Assembly (NCBI GenBank): GCA_021399445.1
Contig: JAJTUQ010000005.1
Location: 3,286,001-3,350,000 of the forward strand
Origin: Xylogone sp. PMI_703
Taxonomy: Eukaryota > Ascomycota > Leotiomycetes
DNA: 64,000 bases
Direction: 5' to 3'
In this document: one piece after another, positions 1-11,660 of the stretch
Numbering within the stretch: the stretch's first letter is position 1
Layout of the letters: every line of letters begins with the position of its first letter
Position numbers and translations under genes: made by a program
Notes under the pieces: model-generated
Told to the model about the DNA's origin: nothing
Seen by the model: only the letters and a program-made list of their open reading frames with translations
The model's database searches: none

Positions 1-206
1 GATACCGGTATGGTATTACCACGTTTCAGTTGCATATTATCACCGATAATATAAAACTAAGATCTAGAAAAGTCATTGGAATCAGTTCGTACTTGCTATA
101 AAGTCTGTCTAAACCGTAATTTGTACATGTCTGGAGAAAAGCGGAGACCAAAAATTTTACATAGCCAGAGCTCCTTGAGGTTAAGTCAGGGTGGCAATCC
201 TCCTCC

Positions 207-2487
207 TTACACTCCAGCCCTGGCACTCGGCTCAGATACCGACTCCTCTTCGTAACCTCCGTCCTTCGTAAGCTCGTACGGGTACTTTTTGATCAGTACC
301 ATAAGAGCAAAGCCTGTGACCACGCAGCCGGCCATCAATGCAATGCTCACTGAGAAGCCGGGAATATACCTTGGTGCGCTGCTGGAAGGCCAGATGTAAG
401 ATCCACTGAAGATAATAGTTAGTTACGGATTTCCCAATGTTGGTGTAGAGCAACTTACTATACAGATGACAGATTGGCCAGCGCACTAGAAATTAGAATT
501 CAGCTTTGCATACAACATCGAGAAACGCGAAACAACTTACTTGACGATTCCAATTGCCACGGCACGCTTCTCCATAGGACGGCTAATTGTGTTCGAAAGG
601 TAGCTGAGAGTCATTGGACTGCAGCACCAGATTCCGGCAGCGCCTAAAATTGAACGTAAATAACAGACCCAACAGATATTAAAGGGAAAACGCTTATTAC
701 ATACCGAAACACAAAAACGCGTATCGGACCTTGGGGTTATCCACTGCAGCAACAATGATCAGGGAAACAGTGGAAATGCTCGCCATCACCATGATATGCT
801 TTGGCCGTTCATTCTGCAAATCGGATGAGAAGCAGCAAATAAGAACAATGACTAAGGCAACGCAATCTAGTAGTATGTTAGAACTAGATCGAGGCACCGA
901 AACAAGCTGTCTTACAGATTGGAATAGTCATCTAAAGAAAATTCGTTAGCAGTGATAAAAGTAATGAATACTGCAATAAGACCTACATATTGAACACTCT
1001 TGCCTTTGTATCCCAGAGATGCCATTAAAGTGGGAATGAAATACGTGATTGTGCCAGCGCAGGTGCACAGACTTTGTGCAAGCATGAATAGCCAAGTCCT
1101 TTCACCTAGTTAGCTACAGCTGTAGACCCAAATTCGTGAATTCTTACCTCCAATCTTTGACAGCAGCGATAAAGCTCTGAGAGTGGGTCATGTCTTGAGC
1201 TTGGCTGGACATATTGTCCTGTTCTAGACGACGGATAGCATATTCTCTCTCTTCATCGGTGAGCCATTTGGTTGTAGCAGGGAAATCCGGAAGGATGAAG
1301 CTTCGTGCTTATCAGCATTCTACTCTTTAATCGTGAGATTGAAGATAGCCAACTTACACAGCAATAATGGAACATCCTATTGTAATAACTCCCTCAACTA
1401 CGCGGCCGTCAGTACCTAATACTGGCAATAAAGGCTACACAACCTACTTAAGAAAAGCCATTTCCATGCAGGAAGAGGAGGCTTATGCTGGAAATTATCC
1501 ACAATCAAACCGGCTATAAATACACTGTTAGCAAAGTCATGTAACGGTCAGGTAGCTGAACATACCGATAAGACCACCAACAGCACCCGAGACGAGCGAT
1601 GCACAGTAGAAGATCGAGAAGCGGCGAGCAAGTTCCGTCTTCTTGTACCAATTACTCATAAAGAGCAGCACACCGGGCTAGTTCGGCGTCAGCATTGAAT
1701 ACCGTACAACAAGATGGCCGTGCGCAGCTTACGAAGTAGCCCGCCTCAACGAGACCGAGCACGAAACGAAGGCCAACAAGTCCTCCTTTCGAGTTTACAC
1801 CCGTGTAAGCAGTTCTATGCATTCTAATCAGCACAATCCCAGGACGCGCAACGCAATTGCAGATGATTACTCACACAAGAGCTCCCCAAACAAACTGCGT
1901 AGCAAGTTAGCTCCTGTCTCTATAAATAAGTAGAGGGAGGGTCCGTTCTTACCATGAGGGAGGGAAGGTATAAACTCGGTCTCGTCCTGCTAAGAATCAT
2001 ATTGCTGGGGACTTCCAGGAGCAGGTAGCCAATGAAGAAGATGGAAAGGGCGAGAGAATAGTTGGAGGATGAGAGGTGCAAGTCCGCAGCCATGCCGGCT
2101 TCCTTTGCATTTCCAATGCTGCGATAAGGTAAGCATCAAATATATTGGTTATCTGAATTTGACTTAATGCTTACTTGTTTCTGTCGAGATCTTTGATAAG
2201 AGAGAAAAGCCGCTAAGTCAGTGCATAAAATTCTAACTGGAATAATCGAATTGCATCTTACAATTGAGAATGTACTATGCATAAATAATTAGCAAAGCGA
2301 ACTTTATGCACACGATCGGACATCGGACATAACGCCCATAACTCACCATAATAAACAACGGCGGAATCAATCGAAGATCAACCTTCCACAGGATCCTCCT
2401 CTCCATCTCCAGATTCTCCACAAAGGGCGTCGCATACCGCGGCGAGGTGACCTCCTCGTGGATGAACTCCTCCTTCTTTGTCGACAT
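207..2487 (-). CDS. Dal5-like MFS permease, 16 exons
   Basis: Probable plasma-membrane symporter of the anion:cation symporter (allantoate permease Dal5) branch of the major facilitator superfamily, importing a small organic anion; the substrate is not predictable. I rebuilt 16 exons (complement of 207-405, 459-485, 541-643, 705-866, 916-931, 987-1098, 1148-1300, 1358-1397, 1448-1513, 1566-1677, 1733-1823, 1875-1894, 1953-2118, 2175-2190, 2262-2274, 2347-2487). They join in frame to 478 residues, the usual family length. Seen in the product: RRILWKVDLRLIPPLFIM near the N terminus, NYLDRNNIGNAKEAGM after the first helix, and GLRFVLGLVEAGYF in the helix 4 region. The start is the ATG at 2487 because the upstream in-frame extension has no ATG. 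Exons of 13, 16 and 16 nt are unusually small. All splice sites are GT-AG and there is no break. Family call is firm; substrate is unknown. Confidence 0.9.
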
Positions 2488-3261
2488 GGTGTTCACGGGT
2501 TGCGCTTTTTCCTCTTGCGATTATCCTCAAGATGTTTTTGCTGTGCCGCGACGCGTGTGGTTGGAACAGGGACCCCGTCTCACTCGTTCGAAACACGGAG
2601 CTTCGTGCAAAATATATATTGGCCGCACGGTTCCAGAGCACCTGATTTGTGGGGAAGTGGGGACTCCGGACCCCAGACGGTCGAGGAAGGTGTGATTGGT
2701 CCGCGGTGGGGGCTCCCAGCAGCGGCGTTGGCGGGTGGGTTGGCCCGTTGATGATGGGTGCGGGTCATTGGTTGATCGGAACTGGTGGCCGCCGTGGCGT
2801 GCGATAACGTCGGAGTCTCCACATGGATGGGAGTGGTTTACAGGTTTTGGTGTGATGATGGGGTTGATGGGCTGATAGAGGCTATTGGGAGGCTGAGAGG
2901 CTTTAAATGATCATGATGGCAATTTTGTGATTTGAATTGATAATGATATTATCATAGTATTCGTGAAAATAACTTGGGATGAATTAGTGGTATTTTGGAT
3001 GAGTAATTATACTAATTAAAACTAGTGAAAATTTAATTCTCCATTTTCTTTTCCGATATTGAATAATGTAACCTTTCTCAAAGCACCATCGAGTTGCATC
3101 ATTGTTACAGAAATTTGATCATGTAAAGTAATCTGAGTTATCTACACACGGAAAGGAACTGGAGTATATGAAGGATTGAAGCACGGGATCTCAGCTCCTG
3201 CATCATAATATTGCTTCTACATAATATTTGAGCCGATTTATATATTCATATCCAACTTTAA
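2488..3261. other. Intergenic, promoter side of the Dal5-like gene
   Basis: No gene is seen. The half next to the permease is GC-richer and holds two CCAAT boxes in the minus orientation (2695-2699 and 2767-2771), about 210 and 280 nt upstream of the permease ATG. The other half, next to the PNP gene, is AT-rich. Confidence 0.5.
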
Positions 3262-4565
3262 TTAACTTACCTTTTGAGAGACATTACTCATTCCAGAATG
3301 TATGTTATCCTTATCGCTCATACCCATCTCTTTTACCAGTTTCAAAATAAGCTCCTCTTTATTAGAACTGTCAAACCCAATATATCGCTTTTCACCATCT
3401 GATTTCGCCTCATACAACTGCTTGAACAAGGCAGCGATCACTTCTTCTTTTCCATGAAAGAATAAATTCACAGACTGTGGAACTGCCACGTGGTTGTTTC
3501 CTGAAACTGTTAGCCTCATGCATTAGACAGTCATGGGAAATGTCGGCAATCCAAAGTAGCAGTCACTCACTTCCAGTTGCTGAGTGTGGTCCGGAACCAG
3601 CTTCCGGGCTAATCACTGATAACAGCTTCTTGGCATACGCAGAAGCAACCGCGGATGCATAATACGTCCAGGTATCGTTTTTGTGGGAGTCGGCGTAATT
3701 GCTAACTCCTCTGATCACTAAGCAGGGAAAATGATCCATCAACCCAGCGGCCTCCATCTCAAAACAGATAATGTCGTCTTCCTTCGCAAGGCGATCTCGC
3801 TCCACAGCATTCTTCATAACCATATTTCCTGAGGCGATATTTCCATAGAAAATTTCAGGAAAATAGGACGATCGACGTTCCCGCGGTATCATTTCAGGAT
3901 TGTGTTCAATAGAAAGCTTGCAGGGACAATGCTCGTTGTGGTGGAATGTTGGTTTGAATAAATTATCCTCTTCCCACGTAGGATAACTCCACACTTCATC
4001 ATCGTTATCACTCTTGATATCCCTAAATACTCTTTGCATTTCTCTCCAAATTTCCTTTCCGATATTCGGTCGAGATCTTAGGTTTGATTACCGCATTTCT
4101 GAGCAATATCGGCGGCTTGTTTAATGTTCCCAAGCGCTGAAATCCATCAACCAGCATCTTACCGAAGTCGTATTGTACTACGCCTCCACTTCGCCCCGTT
4201 GGCAACGAAACAGCGACATCACCAACTCGGATATCATTTTCGTCACTCGGGACGCCGCCGCCAGTGCCCACCAGGAGACCGAACCTTAGATTGGGGAATG
4301 TGATCTGCATTGATTTGGATACCACAGCGGCATGGATGGCCCCGGTGCCAGGAAGGCATGTTATTGCGACGTTATGCTTTCCGATACTGCCAAGAGTATA
4401 GCTATTGTCATCGCTTTTGTGTTGTGATTCAAGTGGGCTATGGGTTGAGTCCAGTAGAGCTTGGGCAGCTTTAAGCGCCACTTCTGAGGCACAGATCCAT
4501 CCCACCGTGTAGTCTTCTGGGAATAAACTTATCACCTTCTTTTCTTTACTCTGATGTTTTTCCAT
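3262..4565 (-). pseudogene. Purine nucleoside phosphorylase-domain protein, frameshifted
   Basis: The translation matches the PNP_UDP_1 (phosphorylase/nucleosidase) domain found at the N terminus of many fungal NLR-like proteins and also alone. Starting at the ATG at 4565 the frame shows PEDYTVGWICASEVALKAAQ, LPGTGAIHAA and GLLVGTGGGVPS with DIRVGDVAVS. Near 4070-4085 the conserved sequence jumps frame: RSRPNIGKEIWREMQRVF continues one base over, with a TAA directly upstream in that frame, and no intron can bridge it. The second half is intact (IASGNMVMKNAVERDRLAK, CFEMEAAGLMDHFPCLVIRG, SNYADSHKND). A good 70-nt intron (3501-3570) then leads to about 80 further residues and a stop at 3262, or a further GTAAGT donor at 3267. 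No NACHT, ankyrin or WD40 part follows. It would act as a nucleoside-cleaving effector if whole; as it stands it is probably dead. A base-call error is the alternative. Confidence 0.8.
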
Positions 4566-5580
4566 CCCAGGATTATCTTCCAGTCCGATAGCGCGGGAAA
4601 CAAAAAATACCCGAACTTCGAAAAACCGAGGAGTGTAAGGCGCTCCCACTGCTAATGCACCTCTGCTAATAGTACAATTCGTTTCCCAAGGCTTAATTAT
4701 TTGGCAAACTCACTCAGTCCAGAGCAGAATGGCTTTTGCAAAACTGGAAGAAGAATATCATACTTCGCAGCGGGTAGGTATGAAAGTACTTGATCCCCAC
4801 GTCAGAGCCTCGCGTTTCATGTAACCGCTGAGAACTGCCTTGCTGACGAAACGCGAGACGGTAATGGCCAAGTCACTGCTTGTCGCAGCACCCCCAACGA
4901 GGCAGATATGCGAGATGAATGAGCAGAGAAAATATGCCAAATATGTGTTTCAGGTTGATCGGGCTGTCGCATAAACTTTGGTCTCTAACCCTCAAATCGC
5001 TTGTGCGATGCTCCCGGCCATACTTAAACCACAATAACACTGCCACCTCCATTGCATGTATATATGCTATGTGGGCACTAGGATATCGGAGCCTAAAGCA
5101 AACTCCTCTGTTGCATGAGCTCGGTGACATTCAGTGACGTTCCTCTCTATGAAACTCGTCCATATCTTAACGACACTAGAAGTGTTCTGTACACGTCTGA
5201 TTGAATTACTCTCATATTATAGCCATCGGTATCGGAGCAATTCCAACCTCTTTGCTTGCTTTCGGAACCTGCCAAATAAAGCAAATGTTTTTAATAACGT
5301 CAAGCGCGTGAAACATCTCTTCAGGGGTTCAGTTTGTCACTTAGGGCTGGCGGATCGACGACTAGAGAAATAAACTTTCCGTCGACATGCTCATCATCCG
5401 TAGCTCCCGACAGCCAATCATCGCAAGCCAGTGACATTCACTATCATTCTACCTTTTACTTGCCTTCTAGAACACAGCGCAGCATCTTGTAATTGCGATA
5501 TATATATTTTTTTACCATTTTTTACTCTGCCTCACCTCTTGCTTGCTTGCTTGATTGTTCATTTCTCCTCCGCGATTGTT
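4566..5580. other. Intergenic between PNP-domain gene and arsH
   Basis: No coding signal convinces me here. The last 120 nt before arsH are strongly pyrimidine-rich, with an ATATATAT stretch near 5499, as expected of a fungal core promoter for the gene on the plus strand. Confidence 0.45.
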
Positions 5581-6832
5581 ATGTTCAGATCTGTGGCCAT
5601 AATCGCTAGAAATTCGTATTTTAGATACCGCCCGCGATCTTCATTGATTCGTTATAGATCACTACCTTCCTTTATGCATACTAATAGCCAAATCTCAAAT
5701 CAACATGCTGCTACGATCCCAACAAGACCGGTCATCGATGGAGATTTAAATAATACCACCGTTCTCCGAGACACCGTACCTATAGAGGTTGAACAAGCGT
5801 ATGCATTTCGCTCACTTGCTATTAGCGAGAAAGAAGATGACCCAGAAATTCGAGAAAAATATCGACCCTTTATTCTACATCCCGAAATAGCTGCTACGGA
5901 TTGGATCAGTAGGCTGGAACTTAGTGCTGTCACTAAACTTTCAGAAGAAAGCATACAAAGGACAGGAGAACGACTCAGAATCTTGGTCTTGTATGGTAGT
6001 TTACGGGAAAGGTAATCTACTGATTCACAGATACACACTGCATATAAGCTAACTAGCCGTGTCTTTTCAAGATCATACTCGAAACTACTGGCCTTTGAAG
6101 CATCTCGAATACTCTTTCGGCTTGGATGTGACGTTCGAGTATTCAATCCCGTCAGTTTGCCAGTGAAAGATGACGTACAGCATACTCACCCAAAGGTACA
6201 AGAGCTGCGAGAACTTAGTAAATGGAGTGATGGGCATCTATGGGTTTCTCCGGAACAGCATGGGAATTTGGTCAGTTTCTACACCCACAAACGACTATCC
6301 ACACATCCTTCTATCGGTATTTTCTGCATCTTATGCTAACAAATGTCCATCTTCTAAGACCGCAGTCTTCAAGAACCAGATTGATTGGATACCATTATCT
6401 ACAGGTTCTGTACGACCAACACAAGGCCGTACCCTGGCAGTGGCACAAGTGTCTGGCGGTTCGCAGTCCTTCAACGCGGTTAATTCCCTCCGAATCCTCG
6501 GTCGCTGGATGAGAATGTTCGTTATCCCTAATCAATCATCTGTGCCTATTGCGTGGAAACAATTCACTGCCGAAGACTCTGCGGATCCAGTAGAAGGGAG
6601 CAGTCGCATGCTGCCCGGGGGTAATCGCATGCGAATTGTTGATTGTATGGAGGAGCTAGTCAAGTATACGATTATTATGCGGCCTCATTTTGTGTTATTT
6701 GGGGATCGCTATAGTGAAAGAACAGAGAGGGCTGAAAAAGAAGAAGTGGCGATGAAGGCGACGATGAAGGCGACGATGGGGAGAGAAGTAGATGGCGGAG
6801 TATTAAACAAGATTGCTGCCACGGGCAAATAG
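5581..6832 (+). CDS. arsH: ArsH-type NADPH-dependent FMN reductase
   Basis: Flavodoxin-like FMN enzyme; characterised ArsH proteins oxidise trivalent organoarsenicals and reduce quinones or metals using NADPH. Exons 5581-6011, 6072-6270 and 6359-6832 join in frame to 367 residues. ArsH signatures are clear: the flavin loop [19 protein letters not shown] across intron 1, then [10 protein letters not shown] joined to [13 protein letters not shown] across intron 2, then [20 protein letters not shown] and [16 protein letters not shown]. The N terminus is about 90 residues longer than the core needs. From the ATG at 5581 it is basic and hydroxylated ([20 protein letters not shown]), resembling a mitochondrial presequence; the in-frame ATG at 5674 gives a 336-residue cytosolic form. 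No arsenite transporter, arsenate reductase or methyltransferase lies nearby, so it is not in an ars cluster. Confidence 0.92.
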
Positions 6833-7178
6833 AGCGTTTCTTTACTTCTAATAAAATGATGATAGAATTACTTTTCTTGTATCCGGTAGCTAGAGAAATG
6901 CGCATATTAAAAAGCGCTGCTGCCACAACGTTGAAAATAACACCTTAAAGTAGCTTGACGCATTATCACGGCTGTATTTAAAAACGCCACAGCGGCTCTC
7001 TCGCTCGTAAGGAAAGAGGCTGAGCCTCATGCACGAATCGATAGCGTCGCGCCTCATCATATTTCTCTAATCTTGACTTGGGTGTTGCCTGCCAGCCTCG
7101 CGCTCTTTGATGGTCCTTATCTATTGCTGAAATAACTTCCAGATGTAACTCAATTCTGAATGCTTCAAATAACTCACT
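6833..7178. other. Intergenic between arsH and the HET gene
   Basis: About 350 nt holding the arsH 3' end and the HET gene promoter. No feature recognised. Confidence 0.4.
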
Positions 7179-9524
7179 ATGTCTCAGGATATAGAACCAG
7201 ATAAGGGTAAAGGGAAAACGCCCAGTCTGTATGACCCTCTCGATACATTGAGGAATGAGATACGCCTGCTCAAGATATTACCTGACCCGTCTCCTCTTGC
7301 ATTGCTCGGCCTCGGAGGGCCGATACACTGTACCTTGCACCATGAGTATCTCACTGAAGACACGCAATATCATGCCCTTTCATACACCTGGCAAGACCCT
7401 AGTCTCACGGAAGAGTTCAATCACCCGGACATACCTGACCACGCGATACCTATCGATGGATTTATTTACCTCAATGGCCAACGTGTCAATGTCACTCGAA
7501 ATCTATGGATTGCCCTTTGGCATTTTCGATACATCGCGCAGAACTTTGCTGAGGATCCAGATGCTCATGACCTAAAGTTCGAAGATTGGCAAAGGCTAGT
7601 GGACACAGAAGAATGGCTTGTATTCCCGGATACTTCTCTCTGGATTGACGCTTTGTGCATTAATCAGATGGACGAGGAAGAGCGATGCCACCAAGTGAGT
7701 ATGATGGGAGAGATATATAAACGCGCGGAATGCGTCCATACTTGGCTAGGCCTGGCAACAGAAGAGACATTTGATGCTATGGTGCTAATGAAGGGGTTGG
7801 AAGCAATAATAAACGTTCAAAAAATGCCAGGGTTATTGTCTAATAAATATCTATCTAACACACCAGGAACGAGCTCGATGGTAGATGGGCTTGGAGAAGA
7901 GGACGCGGGAGGAGATCAGAGGCATAGCAACTTACAAGTCCACCCAATCAGCCCTAAAGATGGCTTGGATAGAGATGATATGGAAATGGAAAGCCACGAA
8001 GACCAGCACCACAATGATGAACATTCCAAAGACATTATGCTAGATGATGAGAATCCTCAAGCTGCGGAGGAGGACAGCGAAGCAGTGGATAAAACCACCC
8101 AAAGCGTAAGCCAAGAAGAGCAGTTGTCGGATGGTGAAGATGCTTCGTATATTGACGACCAGGATGATTACCCCATGCATGAAGTGCTAGTTGAATTCAT
8201 CAAATGTTACGACCAGTCGCACCGGTGGATTGCATTGTTTAATCTCTATGACAGAGAATACTGGAGAAGGCTCTGGATTGTCCAGGAGTATCTCCTCGGA
8301 CAGAGGACCCTTATTCATGTTGGACAATGTGTCGTCGACGCCGTACTCTTTGCAAAGATTGATATGTGGTTAACAAGCTTCTGCCTGTCGCAGCCATCAA
8401 TGTCGGCCACAGCGGTATCCGAATACTACCGTCTATCTGGTGAGCTCAAGAGAGGATTCAGCTCATTTCAACTTTCATCAAAGAAGGTGCCCGATAATTA
8501 TCCAGGCCATCGATCATATACATTACTAGAGTGCTTGAAAATGAATAAGCAGCAGATCTGCTCCAGACCTCATGATGTTGTTTATGGCGTTCTTGGATTA
8601 TGCGACACTGGGACACAAGAAAGCATTCCTGTGGATTATTCTCTCGAGCTCGACCAGCTTTTCAAGCATGTCACAAGACACATAATAGAGAGCTCGAAGT
8701 CTCTTGAGGTCCTTTTCGAGAATGCTGGTAAAGGTAACTGTAACTGTTGCAGAAGTCTGGATCCACTGCACACACTCCCTTCTTGGGTGCCCGACTGGAG
8801 ATGCCGCGGCGATATGCCCGACAGCTTGGGGGTCATCCCAATATCCGCTCACGCTGCGTCGGGCTCAAGAGAAGCAATTGCTCATGTGTCTCTACATGAG
8901 GGCACATTAAAATGCAAGGGTCTCTTGCTCGGTCATATTCAAACCATGCAATCTCCCGCTGATGAGAGAACTCCACGCTTCTACATGAAGTCCATACTTC
9001 AGTTCGTGATGAAAGTTCTTGAGAGCCAAGAGCTTCCTTGCAGCGGGGAAAACTTGCTCAAGGCCCTCCAGGCGGTGTACCAGATTATGGATACACTGCA
9101 CTATCACTACGAAGGTGATATCTCCGAGACCGATTTTCTAGCTCTGCTCATGTATTGTTATGATCCATCCATGTTCGCGGACGTCATTGCGGACCTTTTC
9201 ATGGATCGGGATATTTCGAGTATAGGAGATGCTCTAGGGCAATATGTGGCCAATACCACGCTCTTCAAGGCTGCTCTACTACCCACCGTGACTTCAACAG
9301 AGTCTCTTGGGATCTTGGGCTCCGTTGAATTAGGAAATTGCTATCCGTTCTGTAGAGAAGGAGATGTTATTGCCATTTTATATGGGTGCCGAAAGCCGAT
9401 TGCGCTACGTCCTGATGTGGATGTTGCTGGGCGATTCAAGGTAGTGGGACAAGTTTTTCTTCCCTCCTACTCGAGTGGGGAGGCACTTGGGAAGTTTGAG
9501 GAGAAAGATTTTGTGCTATCTTGA
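7179..9524 (+). CDS. HET-domain (heterokaryon incompatibility) protein
   Basis: Single-exon 781-residue protein of the HET family, whose members trigger cell death after fusion of unlike hyphae or act as effectors of NLR receptors. The three conserved blocks are present: YHALSYTW (about residue 65), LWIDALCINQMDEEERCHQV (about 157-176) and RRLWIVQEYLLGQRT (about 365-379). Between blocks two and three lies an acidic insert of about 100 residues (about 233-330), rich in D, E, S and Q and probably disordered. The C-terminal half contains RPHDVVYGVLGLCDT and then SWVPDW, both typical of the family. No NACHT or repeat domain is attached. The frame is open throughout, unlike the second HET gene near 39.4 kb. 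The start is the first ATG in the frame. Confidence 0.93.
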   Translation: MSQDIEPDKGKGKTPSLYDPLDTLRNEIRLLKILPDPSPLALLGLGGPIHCTLHHEYLTEDTQYHALSYTWQDPSLTEEFNHPDIPDHAIPIDGFIYLNGQRVNVTRNLWIALWHFRYIAQNFAEDPDAHDLKFEDWQRLVDTEEWLVFPDTSLWIDALCINQMDEEERCHQVSMMGEIYKRAECVHTWLGLATEETFDAMVLMKGLEAIINVQKMPGLLSNKYLSNTPGTSSMVDGLGEEDAGGDQRHSNLQVHPISPKDGLDRDDMEMESHEDQHHNDEHSKDIMLDDENPQAAEEDSEAVDKTTQSVSQEEQLSDGEDASYIDDQDDYPMHEVLVEFIKCYDQSHRWIALFNLYDREYWRRLWIVQEYLLGQRTLIHVGQCVVDAVLFAKIDMWLTSFCLSQPSMSATAVSEYYRLSGELKRGFSSFQLSSKKVPDNYPGHRSYTLLECLKMNKQQICSRPHDVVYGVLGLCDTGTQESIPVDYSLELDQLFKHVTRHIIESSKSLEVLFENAGKGNCNCCRSLDPLHTLPSWVPDWRCRGDMPDSLGVIPISAHAASGSREAIAHVSLHEGTLKCKGLLLGHIQTMQSPADERTPRFYMKSILQFVMKVLESQELPCSGENLLKALQAVYQIMDTLHYHYEGDISETDFLALLMYCYDPSMFADVIADLFMDRDISSIGDALGQYVANTTLFKAALLPTVTSTESLGILGSVELGNCYPFCREGDVIAILYGCRKPIALRPDVDVAGRFKVVGQVFLPSYSSGEALGKFEEKDFVLS

Positions 9525-11660
9525 GCGCTTCAGTGTTTCCTTTCTAGTCTAATTTGACCAGCCCCGGGGCTCTTCTAGCTATTGGCTATACGCGTGCTAT
9601 TCCTGTTCAGACTACCTAGTTATGATGGTGCAAAGATAGCAGGATCCGAGCTAGACTCATTCCTATGGCTTATATCTGCTCATATCAAGCAAAGAGCACG
9701 GCCACGGCTACTACAAGAATCTGTGTCAGTGGTGAATGGAGTAAAATAAAGAATTTTTTTGTAATTTTCTTTAACAGTACATTCTTGTTGCCGGCGTAAT
9801 TCAACAGCCAGCATTCAACTAGCAAAGCACCCAGCACAACCCATCCTCAAACTCCCTCTGCCAAGATTCCTAACAAGCAAGGAGCTGTATACCATGACGT
9901 GGTGTCTGTAGCCTTGTATACCAGGCCTCACGCAACTACCGTACCATCTGCTGTGGTCCCGACCAGATCACATGTTTCTGGCTCTTAGTACGAGAAACTT
10001 CTGCAACACAAATACAATATCAGTGTCCACGAACTATCGGTCGTCGGTCTCTCGGGGTCGATCGCTCTTTAGTTTCTCGAATCCGTTCCAACATGCAGTT
10101 CACTTGCATTTTCGTTCCTCCACTAGCCGAAGACAAAGTCCAGAGAGTCATCACTGAATTCTCCAAAGTCGGCATTGATGCCACAGAGTTGTCTCGCGAC
10201 GGATTAGTGGTCACTTTTACCGCCCCTGGAACGGAAACAGGCGTTGCTGGTCCTCTTCTCGACTCATGGGTTGCCAAAAGAGACTTCGTCCATATTTATA
10301 CTCCCATTGGAATGCAACGGCCGGCCTCATCACCCTCTACCTAGTTGCCAGCAGCACTGCCATGTCCTCCACCGACAGAGTGGCAGTCTCAGCTGTAACT
10401 GGAGTCGCGAATTAGATTAGTGTGCCTAGTTCGGCTTCATGGCACTTCAATTGCTACAGCGACGGCCAGCCACGTAGGGGAGACACTGGAAGAACAAGGG
10501 GTCGTGGAGAGTCTGTGGTACCATGTTCCGGAATTGATCATAAGGGCTGTAGTTAATATAGCTATAATGGAAGGGGCCAGTTTAAGTTATGTCTTTACAA
10601 CGACGACCACTACGGACATGCGTTTGAGAGTGTGAATGGAGGATCAGTGACGTGCATTACACTTGCGGAGACGAAACAGCTATCATGGAAAATTGTCCCG
10701 CGCGGCCATGCTTGTTAAGGATCTCGGCATAGGGCACTTGTCAAGGGTGTTGGTCACATAGAGTGAAGGAAGATCAGGATATGGCTAGAGAGGCACAACT
10801 ACGGTGGGTCAGCGAGATAGCAGTGTATTGATAGCTAGAATAGGTCGAAATGCATAAGCAAAGATGTTCGAAGTCACCTCAATAGTCGTACTTAACTACA
10901 GCGGCCAAGCCGTTTCTGGGTGGCATTATTTTGTTAAACTGTCATTTATGAAGATGAAGGAGAAAACAATGCGCACCTTGTAATGGTAAGCATGAATAAA
11001 TCTGGTGTCAATCATTCCACCCCCGAGTCATCCTCTAATATTTGGAGTACACTTGCTGGGGACCAACAATCTCACCGTGCAAAAAGTCCTCTTGGCCTCG
11101 GTGAGAAACCAACCGTTCGACACGAATTTGGTGACACGACGTGTTTTTCCAACAGCTGTGCTGCGTGAGTACAGGGATCGAAATGCGACCCTTGAAGGCT
11201 GAAAAATTCAAAGGGATGGATGGAATGTGTCGGTTTCTTGGAGCTCCACAAGAATCTGGAAGCGTTGGATGTTGGAAGTCACCTTCCTCATTCAGTGGGC
11301 TGGTTTCCGACGGTGAATAAGTTTTGCTGGAGACAACGACAGGTCTCCTTACGGTATTAATCTAGGAGGCGAATTGAGAGCGCAAAAAACCCTGGCTCTA
11401 CATAAATAACTTGCTGCGTAATTGGGTATATGAACGAAGAACTACCGCCATAAGCAGATATTCTTTTTGGTTTTTTTACGGAAAGTGATCCTCAGCACGC
11501 AGGCTGGATGGATGGCGGCAAAACTGCTCTCGCGAACCACAATAAAATCGGTACGGCATCAGCTCATCCGTGATTACTAGGTGCCTTGATCCTGCTAATA
11601 TTTGTAGTCGCCTCCGAGGCGTTTCTAAAGCAACTGTAGGGTAAGCCTCGACATGGCGCT
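9525..11660. other. Long intergenic region
   Basis: About 2.1 kb with no conserved gene apart from the small open frame listed at 10093-10344. The last part (about 11,500-11,660) may hold decayed 5' sequence of the SCH9-like pseudogene that follows. Confidence 0.4.
10093..10344 (+). CDS. Small hypothetical protein, 83 residues
   Basis: An 83-codon frame that reads more like protein than the surrounding shadows: mixed hydrophobic and charged residues, many C-ending codons, a purine-poor leader and ATG context CCAACATGC. It begins MQFTCIFVPPLAEDKV and has no cysteine pattern, membrane segment or motif I recognise. No neighbour suggests a role. It could be a genuine small gene or chance; I lean only slightly to a gene. 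Confidence 0.3.
   Translation: MQFTCIFVPPLAEDKVQRVITEFSKVGIDATELSRDGLVVTFTAPGTETGVAGPLLDSWVAKRDFVHIYTPIGMQRPASSPST

Noticed and set aside
4060..4090. Micro-intron to explain the PNP frame jump
   Set aside because: The only GT...AG pair there encloses 16 nt, too short to splice; the new frame also has a TAA just upstream.
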